This document shows, piece by piece, positions 26,608 through 34,823 of a stretch of 64,000 nt of DNA. The position numbers were made by a program, and so were the translations under genes. Where the stretch lies: contig LMSR01000020.1 of assembly GCA_001429555.1 (NCBI GenBank), positions 124,001 to 188,000 of the forward strand. Reading direction: 5' to 3'. This DNA is from Nocardioides sp. Soil797. Lineage in GTDB: Bacteria > Actinomycetota > Actinomycetes > Propionibacteriales > Nocardioidaceae. Under the pieces are notes generated by a model. The model ran no database searches, was not told where the DNA came from, and worked only from the letters and a program-made list of their open reading frames with translations. Within the stretch, counting starts at the first letter, position 1, and each line of letters starts with the position of its first letter.

Positions 26608-27417
26608 TCAGTCCCTTGCCCGTGTGGCCGTCGCCAACAGGGCAACCGCGGGGAACACCAGCTCGTCGCCGTCGAGCAGCTCCCGGTTGAGGTCGTCGTA
26701 CGACGAACGCATGCGTCGCCGAGTGGCCTCGTCCTGCTGCAGCAGGGCCTTGCCGATGCCGCCGATGCCGGCCTGGAGGCCCCGCCAGAACCGGTTGGGG
26801 TGGATGCGCCACGTGCACGACACCTCGTCCGCGCGCACGTCGACCAGTCCGACATCGCGGCACAGGGCCGCCGTCCCCTCGAGGGAACGGTCGAAGTCCA
26901 TCTCGGGTGGCAGCTTGTCGAAGGTGGGTGGTGTCGCGCCGGAGGCGTCCAGCACGGCGCCGAAGAGCGTGCCCTGCACGGTCGGGCGGTTGGGCCAGAC
27001 GGTGAAGAGCACGCGCCCACCCGGTCGGGTGGCCCGCGCCAGCTCCGCGACGCCGGCCCGCGGGTCGCCCACGTGGTTGATCACGAAGTTCGCGATGACG
27101 ACGTCGAAGCTGGCATCGTGGACCGGGAGTCGGGGGAGCGAGGCCCGCACGAGGGTCACCTCCTCCGGCACGTGGTCACCGGCGATCCTGAGCATGTCGA
27201 CATCGGGCTCGACTGCGGTGAGACCGGCACCGGTCGCGGCGATCGCGCGGCTCAGGAGCCCGGTGCCGGCCCCGACCTCCAGCACGTCGGTGTCGCTGTC
27301 GAGCTCGGCCTCGTGCAACAGCGCCGGGATCGTGCCGGCGCAGAGGTGGGCGAAGGTGTCGGCGTAGGCATCGGCCACACCGCTCCAGTTGCCAGGCCCG
27401 CGAGTGTCAGTCGTCAT
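26608..27417 (-). CDS. Class I SAM-dependent methyltransferase
   Basis: This 269-residue enzyme has the SAM-binding motif I VLEVGAGTGLLSRAIA near residue 45, motif II acid in LTAVEPDVDML, and FDVVIANFVINHVGDP with RATRPGGRVLFTVWP (motifs IV and V). The overall form resembles UbiE/Methyltransf_11 enzymes that act on small molecules. The methyl acceptor is unknown. It has no signal or membrane segment. It lies between cydDC and the kinase gene on the same strand, 31 bp after cydDC, so co-transcription is possible but without functional support. Confidence 0.85.
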   Translation of the reverse strand: MTTDTRGPGNWSGVADAYADTFAHLCAGTIPALLHEAELDSDTDVLEVGAGTGLLSRAIAATGAGLTAVEPDVDMLRIAGDHVPEEVTLVRASLPRLPVHDASFDVVIANFVINHVGDPRAGVAELARATRPGGRVLFTVWPNRPTVQGTLFGAVLDASGATPPTFDKLPPEMDFDRSLEGTAALCRDVGLVDVRADEVSCTWRIHPNRFWRGLQAGIGGIGKALLQQDEATRRRMRSSYDDLNRELLDGDELVFPAVALLATATRARD

Positions 27418-27448
27418 CGGCGAACACCCTACGAGCCCGGGCTCTCGT

Positions 27449-30400
27449 TCAGGTTGACGCCGCCACCAGTTCGACAGTCGGGTCGAGGTCGATCACCTGG
27501 TCCATGCCGGCAAGGCCGATCGTGTCGTGGGTGATCCAGACCAGGCTGCAGCCGGTGCTCGCGCCGAGCAGGTCGTCGGCGACGGCACGGGCCGTGGCCG
27601 CGTCGAGGTGGGCCGTCGGCTCGTCGAGCACGAGGACGTCACGTCCGGCCAGCACCGCCCGGGCCAGGCCGATGCGGGCACGTTCACCTCCGGAGACCTC
27701 GACACCACCGTCCCCGATCCGCGTGTGCAGGCCCGCGGGCAGGCCATCGACCCAGGAGCCCAGGTGGGCGGCCCGCAACGCCACGTCCACCTCGGCGTCA
27801 TCGGCTTCAGGACGTGCCAGACGAACGTTCTCGACGAGCGTCGAGCCGAAGAGGTAGGGGTCGTCGTCGAGCAGCCCGACCACGCGGCGTACGTCGTCTC
27901 CGTCGAGGTCGGTGACCGGGGTGCGGCCGAGGTCGTGGCGACCGGCGTGCACCGGAAGCAGCTTGAGCAGGGTCAGCGCCAGGGTCGACTTGCCCGAGCC
28001 GGACGGACCGGTGATGCCGATGCGTCGTCCGGGCGTCAGGTCGAGGTCGAGGCCGGTGACGACAGCGGCGTCCGGGGTCCAGCCGATGGTGGCGCCGGAG
28101 AGGGTGATCGTGGGGTCGTTGTCGAGATTCTCCGGGTGGGACGGCTCGGCGACGACGGGTTCGAGGCCGGTGAGCGAGGCGATGCGCCGGTGCGCGGCCG
28201 ACGTACGCACCAGCAGCGCGCCGGCGTCCGCCAGGGGAGCGGTGACCTCGGCCAGGGCCAGCGGGAGCAGCAGGAGCAGTGCCAGCATGGGGCCGCTGGT
28301 GGCTCCGTCGGCGAGGGCGGGTGCGCCCACCACGGCGACCGCGACCGTGCCGAAGCCGGCGGTCAGCACGGCCACCGCGCGGCCGATCGCGACGCCGGCG
28401 ACTGAGCCGTTGAGATGCGCCGCCAATCGCCGGCCGGAGGCATCCGCGTCGGTCAGGGCGCGCTCGGCAGCACCCCAGAGGACCCACTGGCGAGCGGAGC
28501 CGATCAGGTCCGCGGTGCGTCGCCCGACGTCGGCACGTGCCGCCACGAACGCGTTTTCGTGGCGCCGGGCCCCCGCCCAGGCGACGAGGAGGGTGGCGCT
28601 CCCCCCGACCGCCGAGACTCCGACGACCGGGAGCACGGCCATGGGGAGCAGGAACCAGGCGAACGCGCCGGCGATCGCGGTGACACCGAGCCACGCGGCG
28701 ATCGGCAGCCGGACCCGCAGGAGGTGGTCGAGGCGGGAGTCGACGTCGTCGACGACACCGGTCAGGACGTCGCCCTGGCGGCCGATGCGTCCCGGGACCA
28801 GGGGCACCAGCCTGGCGAACACCTCTGCCCGCCGGTCGGACAGCTCGCGAAGGGCGAGGTCGTGACCGAGCAGCCTCTCGACGTAGTGCAGCGCGGGCCG
28901 GGCCAGGCCGAAGGTGCGTACGCCGACGATGGCGACGGTGAGCATCAGGATCGGCGGCTGCTCGGCACTGCGTGCGATGAGCCAGCCCGCGGTCGCGGTC
29001 AGGGCGACGCCGGATGCCGCGCCGAGCGTGGCGAGGAGGACCACGAGTGCCCACCGCCAGGTGCGCGTCGAGTCGGCACGTGTGGTCGCCAGATCCCCCC
29101 GGGTCGGCACGCGTTGACGGGTGACCGCGTCAACTCGCGCCGACTCGGCGTCCGAATCGGTGACCTCGTGCCACCTCGGCGAGGGAGGCGTGGCCGTGAC
29201 GGGCGCGAGTGGGGCGAAGTCGGCGAGGTCGATGACCTGGTCGGCCACCTCCACCACGGCCTGCCGGTGGGCCACGACCACCACGGTGCTGGTCTCGGCG
29301 AGCAGCCGGATGACGTCGAGGATGATCCGCTCGGAGTCGGCGTCGAGGTGGGCGGTCGGCTCGTCGAGGAAGACGTAGGGACGCTCGGCGAGCACCACCC
29401 TCGCCAGCGCCAAGCGCGCTCGCTGGCCGGCGGACAGGCCAAGCCCGTCGTCGCCCAGCAAGGTCTCCAGCCCGTCCGGGAGGGAGCGGACGAGGCCGGC
29501 GAGATCCACCGCCGCGAGGGCTCCGTAGAGGTCGGCCTCGGTGGCCTCCGGCCTGCCCAGGCGCAGGTTGGCGGCGATGGTGTCGGCGATCAACCAAGGT
29601 CGCTGGGGCAGGTGCGCGACCCGCGCCCGCCACGTCGTACGTCGGATGGCCGCCAGGTCGTCGCCACCGGCCCGGACCATGCCGTCGGCCAGCTCGAGCT
29701 CGCCCAGCAGGGTGTGCAGCAGGGTGCTCTTGCCGCACCCCGACGGGCCGATGACTGCGGTGATCGTGCCGGGCCGGAGCTGCGCGCTGAGTCCCCGCAC
29801 GACGGGTGCGCGGTCGGGCCAGGCCAACGACACGTCGTCGAGACGGATCGTGCGGGGCGAGCCATCAAGGATTGCCGGTTCGGGCATCGAGAATTGCCTG
29901 TTCGCGACACAAGAATCGCCGGTTCGGGTGAGCTCGGAGATGGCGGTGAAGGTGGCGGTTCCCTCGGCGGCGGAGTGGAACTCGGCGCCCACACGACGGA
30001 TCGGCCAGTAGGCCTCGGGCGCCAGGAGCAGCACCGTCAACGCGGTGCGCAGGTCCAGCGAACCGCCGGCCAGGCGCAGGCCCACTGAGACCGCGACCAG
30101 TGCAACCGAGATGGTGGCGATCAGCTCGAGTGCCGCGGACGATGCGAAGGCGAGCTTCAAGGTGTCCACGGTGGCCCGACGGTGGCGGTCGGTGACCACG
30201 CGGATCTGGGCCACCTGCGCCGTGGCGCGGCGGTTGGCCACGAGGGTGGGCAGGCCGCGCACCACGTCGAGGAAGTGACCGGCCAGGGTGCCCAGCGCAC
30301 GCCACTGACGGTCGGCCTTCTCGCGGGTGGTCATCCCGATCAGCACCGCGAAGACCGGCAACAGCGGCAGCGTGAGCAGCACGATCAGCGCGCTGAGCCA

Positions 30401-30868
30401 GTCCTGTGACGCGATCGCCACGAGCGTGATCACCGGCAGCACCACGGCGAGCACCAGCGCCGGCAGGTAGCGGGTCAGGTAGGGCTCGACCGCAGCCACG
30501 CCGCGGGTGGCCAGGGTGGTCAGCTCACCGCGCCGGCGGCGCCCCAGGTCGGTCGCCGACTGCCCCAGCGCCGATCGCAGCACCAGGTCGCGCAGGCGTA
30601 CGCCGACCTGTCCCGCTGCACGGGCGGCCGCCGCGTCGACGGTGCGCCCGAGCACGGCCCGACCGACGGTGATCCCGGCGAACCACCAGGCAGCGGCGTG
30701 CCATCCGGATCCGGCAGGGGTTTCCAGCACACCGGCGACCAGAGCCGCTCCGGCGAATGCCTGGGCGACCACCAGCAGTCCGGCGAGCACGTTGCCGACG
30801 ACCACCACGGCGAGTGATCGCCTGGCCGGAGCAAGGTGGGGGAGCACCTCGGGGTCGAGGGGCCTCAT
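27449..30868 (-). CDS. cydDC: Single-chain CydDC: ABC exporter required for cytochrome bd assembly
   Basis: This 1139-residue fusion of CydD and CydC is the heterodimeric ABC exporter (thiol/haem homeostasis) needed to make cytochrome bd. CydD: six-helix domain about 15-310, ATPase with GPSGCGKST near 374, GLSAGQRARLALARV and DEPTAHLDADS. CydC: membrane domain from about 605, ATPase with GPSGSGKST near 952, VSGGERARIGLARAV and DEPTAHLDAAT. The ATG at 30868 overlaps the cydB stop by 4 bp; a longer frame through cydB is spurious. Two repeats sit inside the coding region in frame: family A at residues about 314-336 (membrane-to-ATPase linker) and family B at about 573-600 (CydD-to-CydC linker). 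Confidence 0.93.
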   Translation of the reverse strand: MRPLDPEVLPHLAPARRSLAVVVVGNVLAGLLVVAQAFAGAALVAGVLETPAGSGWHAAAWWFAGITVGRAVLGRTVDAAAARAAGQVGVRLRDLVLRSALGQSATDLGRRRRGELTTLATRGVAAVEPYLTRYLPALVLAVVLPVITLVAIASQDWLSALIVLLTLPLLPVFAVLIGMTTREKADRQWRALGTLAGHFLDVVRGLPTLVANRRATAQVAQIRVVTDRHRRATVDTLKLAFASSAALELIATISVALVAVSVGLRLAGGSLDLRTALTVLLLAPEAYWPIRRVGAEFHSAAEGTATFTAISELTRTGDSCVANRQFSMPEPAILDGSPRTIRLDDVSLAWPDRAPVVRGLSAQLRPGTITAVIGPSGCGKSTLLHTLLGELELADGMVRAGGDDLAAIRRTTWRARVAHLPQRPWLIADTIAANLRLGRPEATEADLYGALAAVDLAGLVRSLPDGLETLLGDDGLGLSAGQRARLALARVVLAERPYVFLDEPTAHLDADSERIILDVIRLLAETSTVVVVAHRQAVVEVADQVIDLADFAPLAPVTATPPSPRWHEVTDSDAESARVDAVTRQRVPTRGDLATTRADSTRTWRWALVVLLATLGAASGVALTATAGWLIARSAEQPPILMLTVAIVGVRTFGLARPALHYVERLLGHDLALRELSDRRAEVFARLVPLVPGRIGRQGDVLTGVVDDVDSRLDHLLRVRLPIAAWLGVTAIAGAFAWFLLPMAVLPVVGVSAVGGSATLLVAWAGARRHENAFVAARADVGRRTADLIGSARQWVLWGAAERALTDADASGRRLAAHLNGSVAGVAIGRAVAVLTAGFGTVAVAVVGAPALADGATSGPMLALLLLLPLALAEVTAPLADAGALLVRTSAAHRRIASLTGLEPVVAEPSHPENLDNDPTITLSGATIGWTPDAAVVTGLDLDLTPGRRIGITGPSGSGKSTLALTLLKLLPVHAGRHDLGRTPVTDLDGDDVRRVVGLLDDDPYLFGSTLVENVRLARPEADDAEVDVALRAAHLGSWVDGLPAGLHTRIGDGGVEVSGGERARIGLARAVLAGRDVLVLDEPTAHLDAATARAVADDLLGASTGCSLVWITHDTIGLAGMDQVIDLDPTVELVAAST
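29070..29150. repeat. Word repeat family B, copy 2, inside cydDC
   Basis: GAGTCGGCACGTG at 29070-29082 is followed 31 bp later by GGGTCGGCACGCG (29101-29113) and by an inverted, diverged copy ending CGCGCCGACTCGGCG at about 29136-29150. The order and the 31-bp period are the same as in copy 1 at 412-490. It lies wholly in coding sequence, translated in frame as a hydrophilic linker (for example ARVDAVTRQRVPTRGD) between the CydD ATPase and the CydC membrane domain. Confidence 0.85.
29861..29926. repeat. Word repeat family A, copy 3, inside cydDC
   Basis: Three exact 22-bp units (29861-29882, 29883-29904, 29905-29926) lie on the plus strand in the inverted orientation relative to the copy at 17746, for example GCCATCAAGGATTGCCGG then TTCG. 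Total 66 bp, that is 22 codons without frame change. On the coding strand they read as a segment including GDSCVANRQFSMPEPAILDG, which falls between the CydD membrane domain and its ATPase. Confidence 0.9.
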
Positions 30869-31893
30869 CGCTGTCCAGCTCCCTGGCCGGCCAGCTCGGG
30901 CGTGGGGATGTGATGCGTGGCGATCCGCTTGCGGAAGATCCAGTAGCTCCACGCCTGGTAACCGATGACGATCGGGGTGAACACCAGCGCCACCCAGGTC
31001 ATCACCTTCAGCGTGTAGGCGGTGGCCGCCGCGTTCGTCGCGGTCAAGGAGTTGGCCGCGTCGGTGGTGGACGGCATCACGTCGGGGAACAGCGCCAGGA
31101 AGAGACCGGACACGGCGAACCCGATGGTCACGAACGTGCCGGTGAACGCCCAGCCCTCCCGGCCCCGCGCCGCGGCGACCAGTCCGGTGACCAGCGTCAG
31201 CCCGGCCAGGACGAAGGCGACCGCGCTGTTCGTCGTACCGGTGATGGCCTGGGTCCAGACCATGAAGGCCGCCGCGGCCACGGCCGCTGTCGCCCCGAGG
31301 CGAACGGCGAGGGCGCGGGCACGGTGGCGGATGTCCCCGTCGGTCTTCAGCGCGATGAACATCGCACCGTGGGTCAGGAACAGCAGGGTGGTGACCACGC
31401 CGCCGAGCAGGCCGAACGGGTTGAGCAGGGTCAGCGTGCTCCCGGTGAACTCGAAGGACTCGTCGATCGGGACCCCGCGCACGATGTTGGCGAACGCGAC
31501 GCCCCACAGGAACGCGGGCACCAGCGAGCCGTAGATGATGGCGCGGTCCCAGTTGGCCTGCCAGTGCGCCTCGGGTCGCTTGTGGCGGTACTCGAAGGCG
31601 AGTCCGCGCACGATCAGCGCCACCAGGATCGCCAACAGGGGCAGGTAGAACCCGCTGAACAACGTGGCGTACCACTCGGGGAACGCGGCGAAGGTGGCGC
31701 CGCCGGCGACCAGCACCCACACCTCGTTGCCGTCCCAGACCGGGCCGATCGTGTTGATCATGACCCGGCGCTCGGTGTCGTTCTTGGCCAGGACGGGCAG
31801 CAGCATGCCGACGCCGAAGTCGAACCCCTCCAGGGTGAAGTAGCCGATCCAGAGGACGGCGATCAGGATGAACCAGAGCGTGGTGAGTTCCAT
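30865..31893 (-). CDS. cydB: Cytochrome bd oxidase subunit II
   Basis: This is the second integral membrane subunit of the high-affinity quinol oxidase that reduces O2 without proton pumping. The 342 residues begin MELTTLWFILIAVLWIGYF, with LEGFDFGVGMLLP and the family-typical INTIGPVWDGNEVWVL segment, then eight or so helices and a C-terminal YQAWSYWIFRKRI. The gene lies 8 bp after cydA and overlaps cydDC by 4 bp, so cydA-cydB-cydDC form one operon transcribed from the promoter region near 33.4 kb. Confidence 0.96.
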   Translation of the reverse strand: MELTTLWFILIAVLWIGYFTLEGFDFGVGMLLPVLAKNDTERRVMINTIGPVWDGNEVWVLVAGGATFAAFPEWYATLFSGFYLPLLAILVALIVRGLAFEYRHKRPEAHWQANWDRAIIYGSLVPAFLWGVAFANIVRGVPIDESFEFTGSTLTLLNPFGLLGGVVTTLLFLTHGAMFIALKTDGDIRHRARALAVRLGATAAVAAAAFMVWTQAITGTTNSAVAFVLAGLTLVTGLVAAARGREGWAFTGTFVTIGFAVSGLFLALFPDVMPSTTDAANSLTATNAAATAYTLKVMTWVALVFTPIVIGYQAWSYWIFRKRIATHHIPTPELAGQGAGQR

Positions 31894-31901
31894 CTCGACT
31901 C

Positions 31902-33362
31902 CTAGTAGGCGAACGTCAGCGGGGCATCGTCGTCGTCGGAGTCACCCGACGAGCGCAGCGACGGGTCGGGTGGCTCGACGAACGGTTCGGCGCCTGCCTT
32001 GACGTACTTGATGAGCAGGCCGAACTCGATCACCGCGAGCACGGCGTAGAGCGACGTCAGCACCAGCAGCGACGTGAGCGCCTCGCCGACCGAGACGCCG
32101 GGGGAGACCGCGTTGTCGACGGTCATCAGTCCGTAGACCACCCACGGTTGGCGGCCCATCTCGGTGAAGATCCATCCGAAGGAGTTCGCGAAGACCGCGG
32201 CAAACGGCAGCGACAGGGCGAGCCAGGACCACCACCTGGACCTGGGTCGGCGGCCTCCGCGCAGCGCCCACAGCAGCAGGGCGGCCCCGGCCGCGGCGCC
32301 CATGCCCAGGCCGATCATGAAGCGGAACGACCAGTAGGTCACCGGGATCACCGGCACGTAGTCGCTGGGGTGGTAGTACGTCGCGCCCGGATCGGTGCCG
32401 TACTCCGCGGCGTACTTCTCTCGCAGCGGGTTGATGCCCTCGACCTTGCCGTCGAAGGTGCCGGTGCCGAGGAACGAGAGCAGGCAGGGAACGGTGACGG
32501 CGAACTTCTCGTGCTTCCCGTCGGGTGTGCCGACGGTGAACACCGAGAACGGGGCGCAGGAGTCCGAGGTCTCGTAGAGGCCCTCGGCCGCCGCCATCTT
32601 CATCGGCTGCACCTCGGTCATCACCTTGCCCTGGAAGTCGCCGGTGATCGCGGTGCCGAGGCCGGCGACCAGCACGATCCAGGCACTGATCCGGACTCCG
32701 GTGAGATACATCGGCCGGTCCTCGTCCTTGGTGCGCCGGCGCAGGTGGAGCCAGGCCGAGACGCCCAGCACGAACGCGCCACCGGTGAGGTAGCAGGCGG
32801 CGACGACGTGCGGGAAGGCGACCACCTGCACCTTGTTGAACATCACCGCCCAGAAGTCCGTGAGCTCGGCGCGCCCGGTCTCGGGGTTGTAGGAGTGGCC
32901 GACCGGGTGCTGCATCCACGAGTTCGCGGCCAGGATGAAGTACGACGACAGCAGGGTGCCGATGTGCACCAGCCACATGCAGCCGGCATGCATCCATCGG
33001 GGCAGCTTGTCCCACCCGAAGATCCACAGGCCCAGGAACGTCGACTCCATGAAGAAGGCGAGCAGCCCCTCGATGGCCAGGAACGAGCCGAAGACGTCGC
33101 CGACGAAGCGGGAGTAGTCGGACCAGTTCATCCCGAACTGGAACTCCTGCACGATCCCGGTGACCACGCCGATCGCGAAGTTGATCAGGAACAGCTTGCC
33201 GAAGAACTTGGTCAGTCTCAGGTAGGTGGGGTTGTTCGTGCGGATCCACATCGTCTCGAAGATCGCGATGATCGCCGAGAGGCCGATCGTGATCGGCACG
33301 AACAGGAAGTGATAGACGGTGATGATCCCGAATTGCCAGCGGGCAATGTCGACGACGTCCAT
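31902..33362 (-). CDS. cydA: Cytochrome bd oxidase subunit I
   Basis: This subunit carries the haems b558, b595 and d and oxidises the quinol. The 486 residues begin MDVVDIARWQFGIITVYHFL (the axial His region), then FFGKLFLINFAIGVVTGIV, HVVAACYLTGGAFVLG, the quinol-loop segment with KMAAAEGLYETSD, and late GWIFTEMGRQPW. The length indicates the short Q-loop type. The frame extends upstream to 33428, but the ATG at 33362 has GGGAG at good spacing and starts at the conserved N-terminus. Two operator-like dyads lie 25-60 bp upstream. The tail is acidic (SGDSDDDDAP). Confidence 0.96.
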   Translation of the reverse strand: MDVVDIARWQFGIITVYHFLFVPITIGLSAIIAIFETMWIRTNNPTYLRLTKFFGKLFLINFAIGVVTGIVQEFQFGMNWSDYSRFVGDVFGSFLAIEGLLAFFMESTFLGLWIFGWDKLPRWMHAGCMWLVHIGTLLSSYFILAANSWMQHPVGHSYNPETGRAELTDFWAVMFNKVQVVAFPHVVAACYLTGGAFVLGVSAWLHLRRRTKDEDRPMYLTGVRISAWIVLVAGLGTAITGDFQGKVMTEVQPMKMAAAEGLYETSDSCAPFSVFTVGTPDGKHEKFAVTVPCLLSFLGTGTFDGKVEGINPLREKYAAEYGTDPGATYYHPSDYVPVIPVTYWSFRFMIGLGMGAAAGAALLLWALRGGRRPRSRWWSWLALSLPFAAVFANSFGWIFTEMGRQPWVVYGLMTVDNAVSPGVSVGEALTSLLVLTSLYAVLAVIEFGLLIKYVKAGAEPFVEPPDPSLRSSGDSDDDDAPLTFAY

Positions 33363-33386
33363 GAGTTGCTCCCGGTGGAGGTTGTC

Positions 33387-33422
33387 TACGACAACGAGTA
33401 GTAGATACGACCCAGCGTAGTA
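33387..33422. promoter_or_regulatory. Two tandem operator dyads between cydA and the BlaI-type gene
   Basis: TACGAC-N5-GTAGTA occurs twice: 33387-33403 and 33406-33422, with centres 19 bp apart. The half-sites are inverted copies with one mismatch, the TAC/GTA dyad form typical of BlaI/MecI operators. They lie between cydA (start 33362) and the BlaI-type gene (start 33453), upstream of both, so the repressor is likely to control the cyd operon and its own operon. A weaker third half-site pair starts at 33421. Confidence 0.7.
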
Positions 33423-33452
33423 CGACATGGGGACGTAGGTACAGTTGGCCCC

Positions 33453-33878
33453 ATGGCAGCCGCGAAGTCCCGCTCGAAGTTCCGTCCGTCCGGTCGTCCG
33501 TCAGGTCGACTGGGCGACTTGGAACGTGCCGTCATGGAGGTGCTGTGGTCCAGCGCCGACGATCAGGCGTGGACTGTGCGCGAGGTCCACGCCCAGCTCG
33601 TCGAGTCCCGCGACATCGCCTACACGACGGTGATGACCGTCCTGGATCGCCTCTCCAAGAAGGGCGTCGTCCACCAGGAGCGCGACGGTCGGGCCTATCG
33701 CTACCGCGCCGCCGCCTCCCGGGGAGCGATGACCGCCGACCTGATGCGCGAGACGCTCAGCGACTTCGGTCGCGACAGCCGGGAGTCTGCCCTCGTGGCC
33801 TTCGTCGAGGAGGCCAGCGCCGACGACATCGCCGCGCTGAAGCAGGCCCTGGCCGATCTGACCGGGCCCGACTCCTGA
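33453..33878 (+). CDS. BlaI/MecI/CopY-family transcriptional repressor
   Basis: This 141-residue winged-helix protein has a basic N-terminal tail, then LGDLERAVMEVLWSS, VREVHAQLVESRDIAYTTVMTVLDRLSKKG and VHQERDGRAYRYRA, which are the DNA-binding core of BlaI-type repressors, and a C-terminal dimer domain (ESALVAFVEEASADDIAALK). In this family a membrane metallopeptidase cleaves the repressor on signal. The next gene, 4 bp on, encodes an M56 peptidase. TACAGT (33440-33445) lies 7 bp before the ATG, suggesting a leaderless mRNA. The position opposite cydA, with two shared dyads, suggests control of cytochrome bd. Confidence 0.92.
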   Translation: MAAAKSRSKFRPSGRPSGRLGDLERAVMEVLWSSADDQAWTVREVHAQLVESRDIAYTTVMTVLDRLSKKGVVHQERDGRAYRYRAAASRGAMTADLMRETLSDFGRDSRESALVAFVEEASADDIAALKQALADLTGPDS

Positions 33879-33882
33879 TCCG

Positions 33883-34743
33883 ATGACCACCCTCGTCCTC
33901 GGTGTGCTGGCCGTGCTCCTGGCCGGCCCGGTGCCCTCCGTGATGGCCCGCCTGCCCCGGCTGCGCCGTACGCCTCGCGCGGCGATGCTGCTGTGGCAGA
34001 GCGTTGCCCTGGGCGCGGTGCTGGCGGCCGTCGGCGCCGGCCTCTCGCTGGTCACGGACCACACCTGGCGCGGCGCGCCCGACCCACTCAGCTGGGCGAT
34101 CGCCGGGGTCGCCCTGACCCTCACCGTCATGGTGGTCGGCCGGCTCGCGCTCAGCGGACACCGGGTCGGTACGACGTTGCGCGCCCTGCGCCGGCGTCAC
34201 CGAGAGCAGCTCGATCTGCTGTCGTACGCCGGCCCCGGCGCGCGGGTGCTCGAGCACGACGTGCCCGTGGCCTACTGCGTCCCGGGGATGCAGGGTGCGC
34301 GGGTCGTCGTGTCGGCAGGTGCGTTGCAGCGGCTGAGCACCGTCGAGATCGAAGCAGTCCTGGCCCACGAGCGAGCCCACCTCAGGGCACGCCATGACCT
34401 GGTCCTCGAGGCGTTCAGCGTGCTGCACCGGGCGTTCCCTCGCTGGGTGTCGAGCGAGGCCGCGCTGGGGGAGGTGCAGCTGTTGGCCGAGGTGCTCGCC
34501 GACCGGGCCGCGACCCGGGTGTCGGGCCCGGTGGCACTGGCCCGAGCCCTGGTCACCCTGGCCGAGGGGCGCGCGCCCCAGGCCGCGTTGGGCGCCACGG
34601 GAGTGGCGCTCGTCGAGCGGGTCCGCCTGCTCGACGACGGCGACCACCCGATGCAGGCCGCCGTGCTGCTCCTGCTCGCCGGTGCCGTGATCGCCGTCCC
34701 GACCGCGTTCGTGGTCGTCCCCTGGCTGGCCGCCCTCGCCTGA
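33883..34743 (+). CDS. M56-family membrane metallopeptidase (BlaR1/MecR1-like)
   Basis: This 286-residue protein has three to four membrane helices (start TTLVLGVLAVLLAGPVPSVM, end LLLLAGAVIAVPTAFVVVPW) and the zinc motif HERAH in EAVLAHERAHLRARHD near residue 165. The segment VAYCVPGMQGARVVVSAGAL before it matches the M56 fold. It has no extracellular penicillin-binding sensor domain, so the signal is not a beta-lactam by this route. It probably inactivates the BlaI-type repressor encoded immediately upstream, as in MecR1-MecI and in mycobacterial BlaR; this is inference from the family. It is convergent with the M4 protease gene with a shared terminator. Confidence 0.9.
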   Translation: MTTLVLGVLAVLLAGPVPSVMARLPRLRRTPRAAMLLWQSVALGAVLAAVGAGLSLVTDHTWRGAPDPLSWAIAGVALTLTVMVVGRLALSGHRVGTTLRALRRRHREQLDLLSYAGPGARVLEHDVPVAYCVPGMQGARVVVSAGALQRLSTVEIEAVLAHERAHLRARHDLVLEAFSVLHRAFPRWVSSEAALGEVQLLAEVLADRAATRVSGPVALARALVTLAEGRAPQAALGATGVALVERVRLLDDGDHPMQAAVLLLLAGAVIAVPTAFVVVPWLAALA

Positions 34744-34764
34744 GCCGTTCCACGGAAGAGCAGA

Positions 34765-34798
34765 GAGGCCCTGCCCGGACGAATCCGGACAGGGCCTC
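34765..34798. terminator. Bidirectional hairpin terminator
   Basis: GAGGCCCTGCCCGGA (34765-34779) pairs with TCCGGACAGGGCCTC (34784-34798) with one mismatch and a 4-nt loop (CGAA), followed by CTTGAGTT. It lies between the convergent M56 peptidase and M4 protease genes. Confidence 0.8.
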
Positions 34799-34823
34799 CT
34801 TGAGTTGCGTCAGGTCGGTGTTG

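Noticed and set aside
27449..31720. Extended 1423-residue reading of cydDC
   Set aside because: The first 284 codons overlap cydB in another frame; the ATG at 30868 overlaps the cydB stop and begins the CydD domain.
33883..34743. Beta-lactam resistance sensor
   Set aside because: The M56 peptidase ends after its membrane helices and lacks the extracellular penicillin-binding domain; no beta-lactamase gene is in the window.
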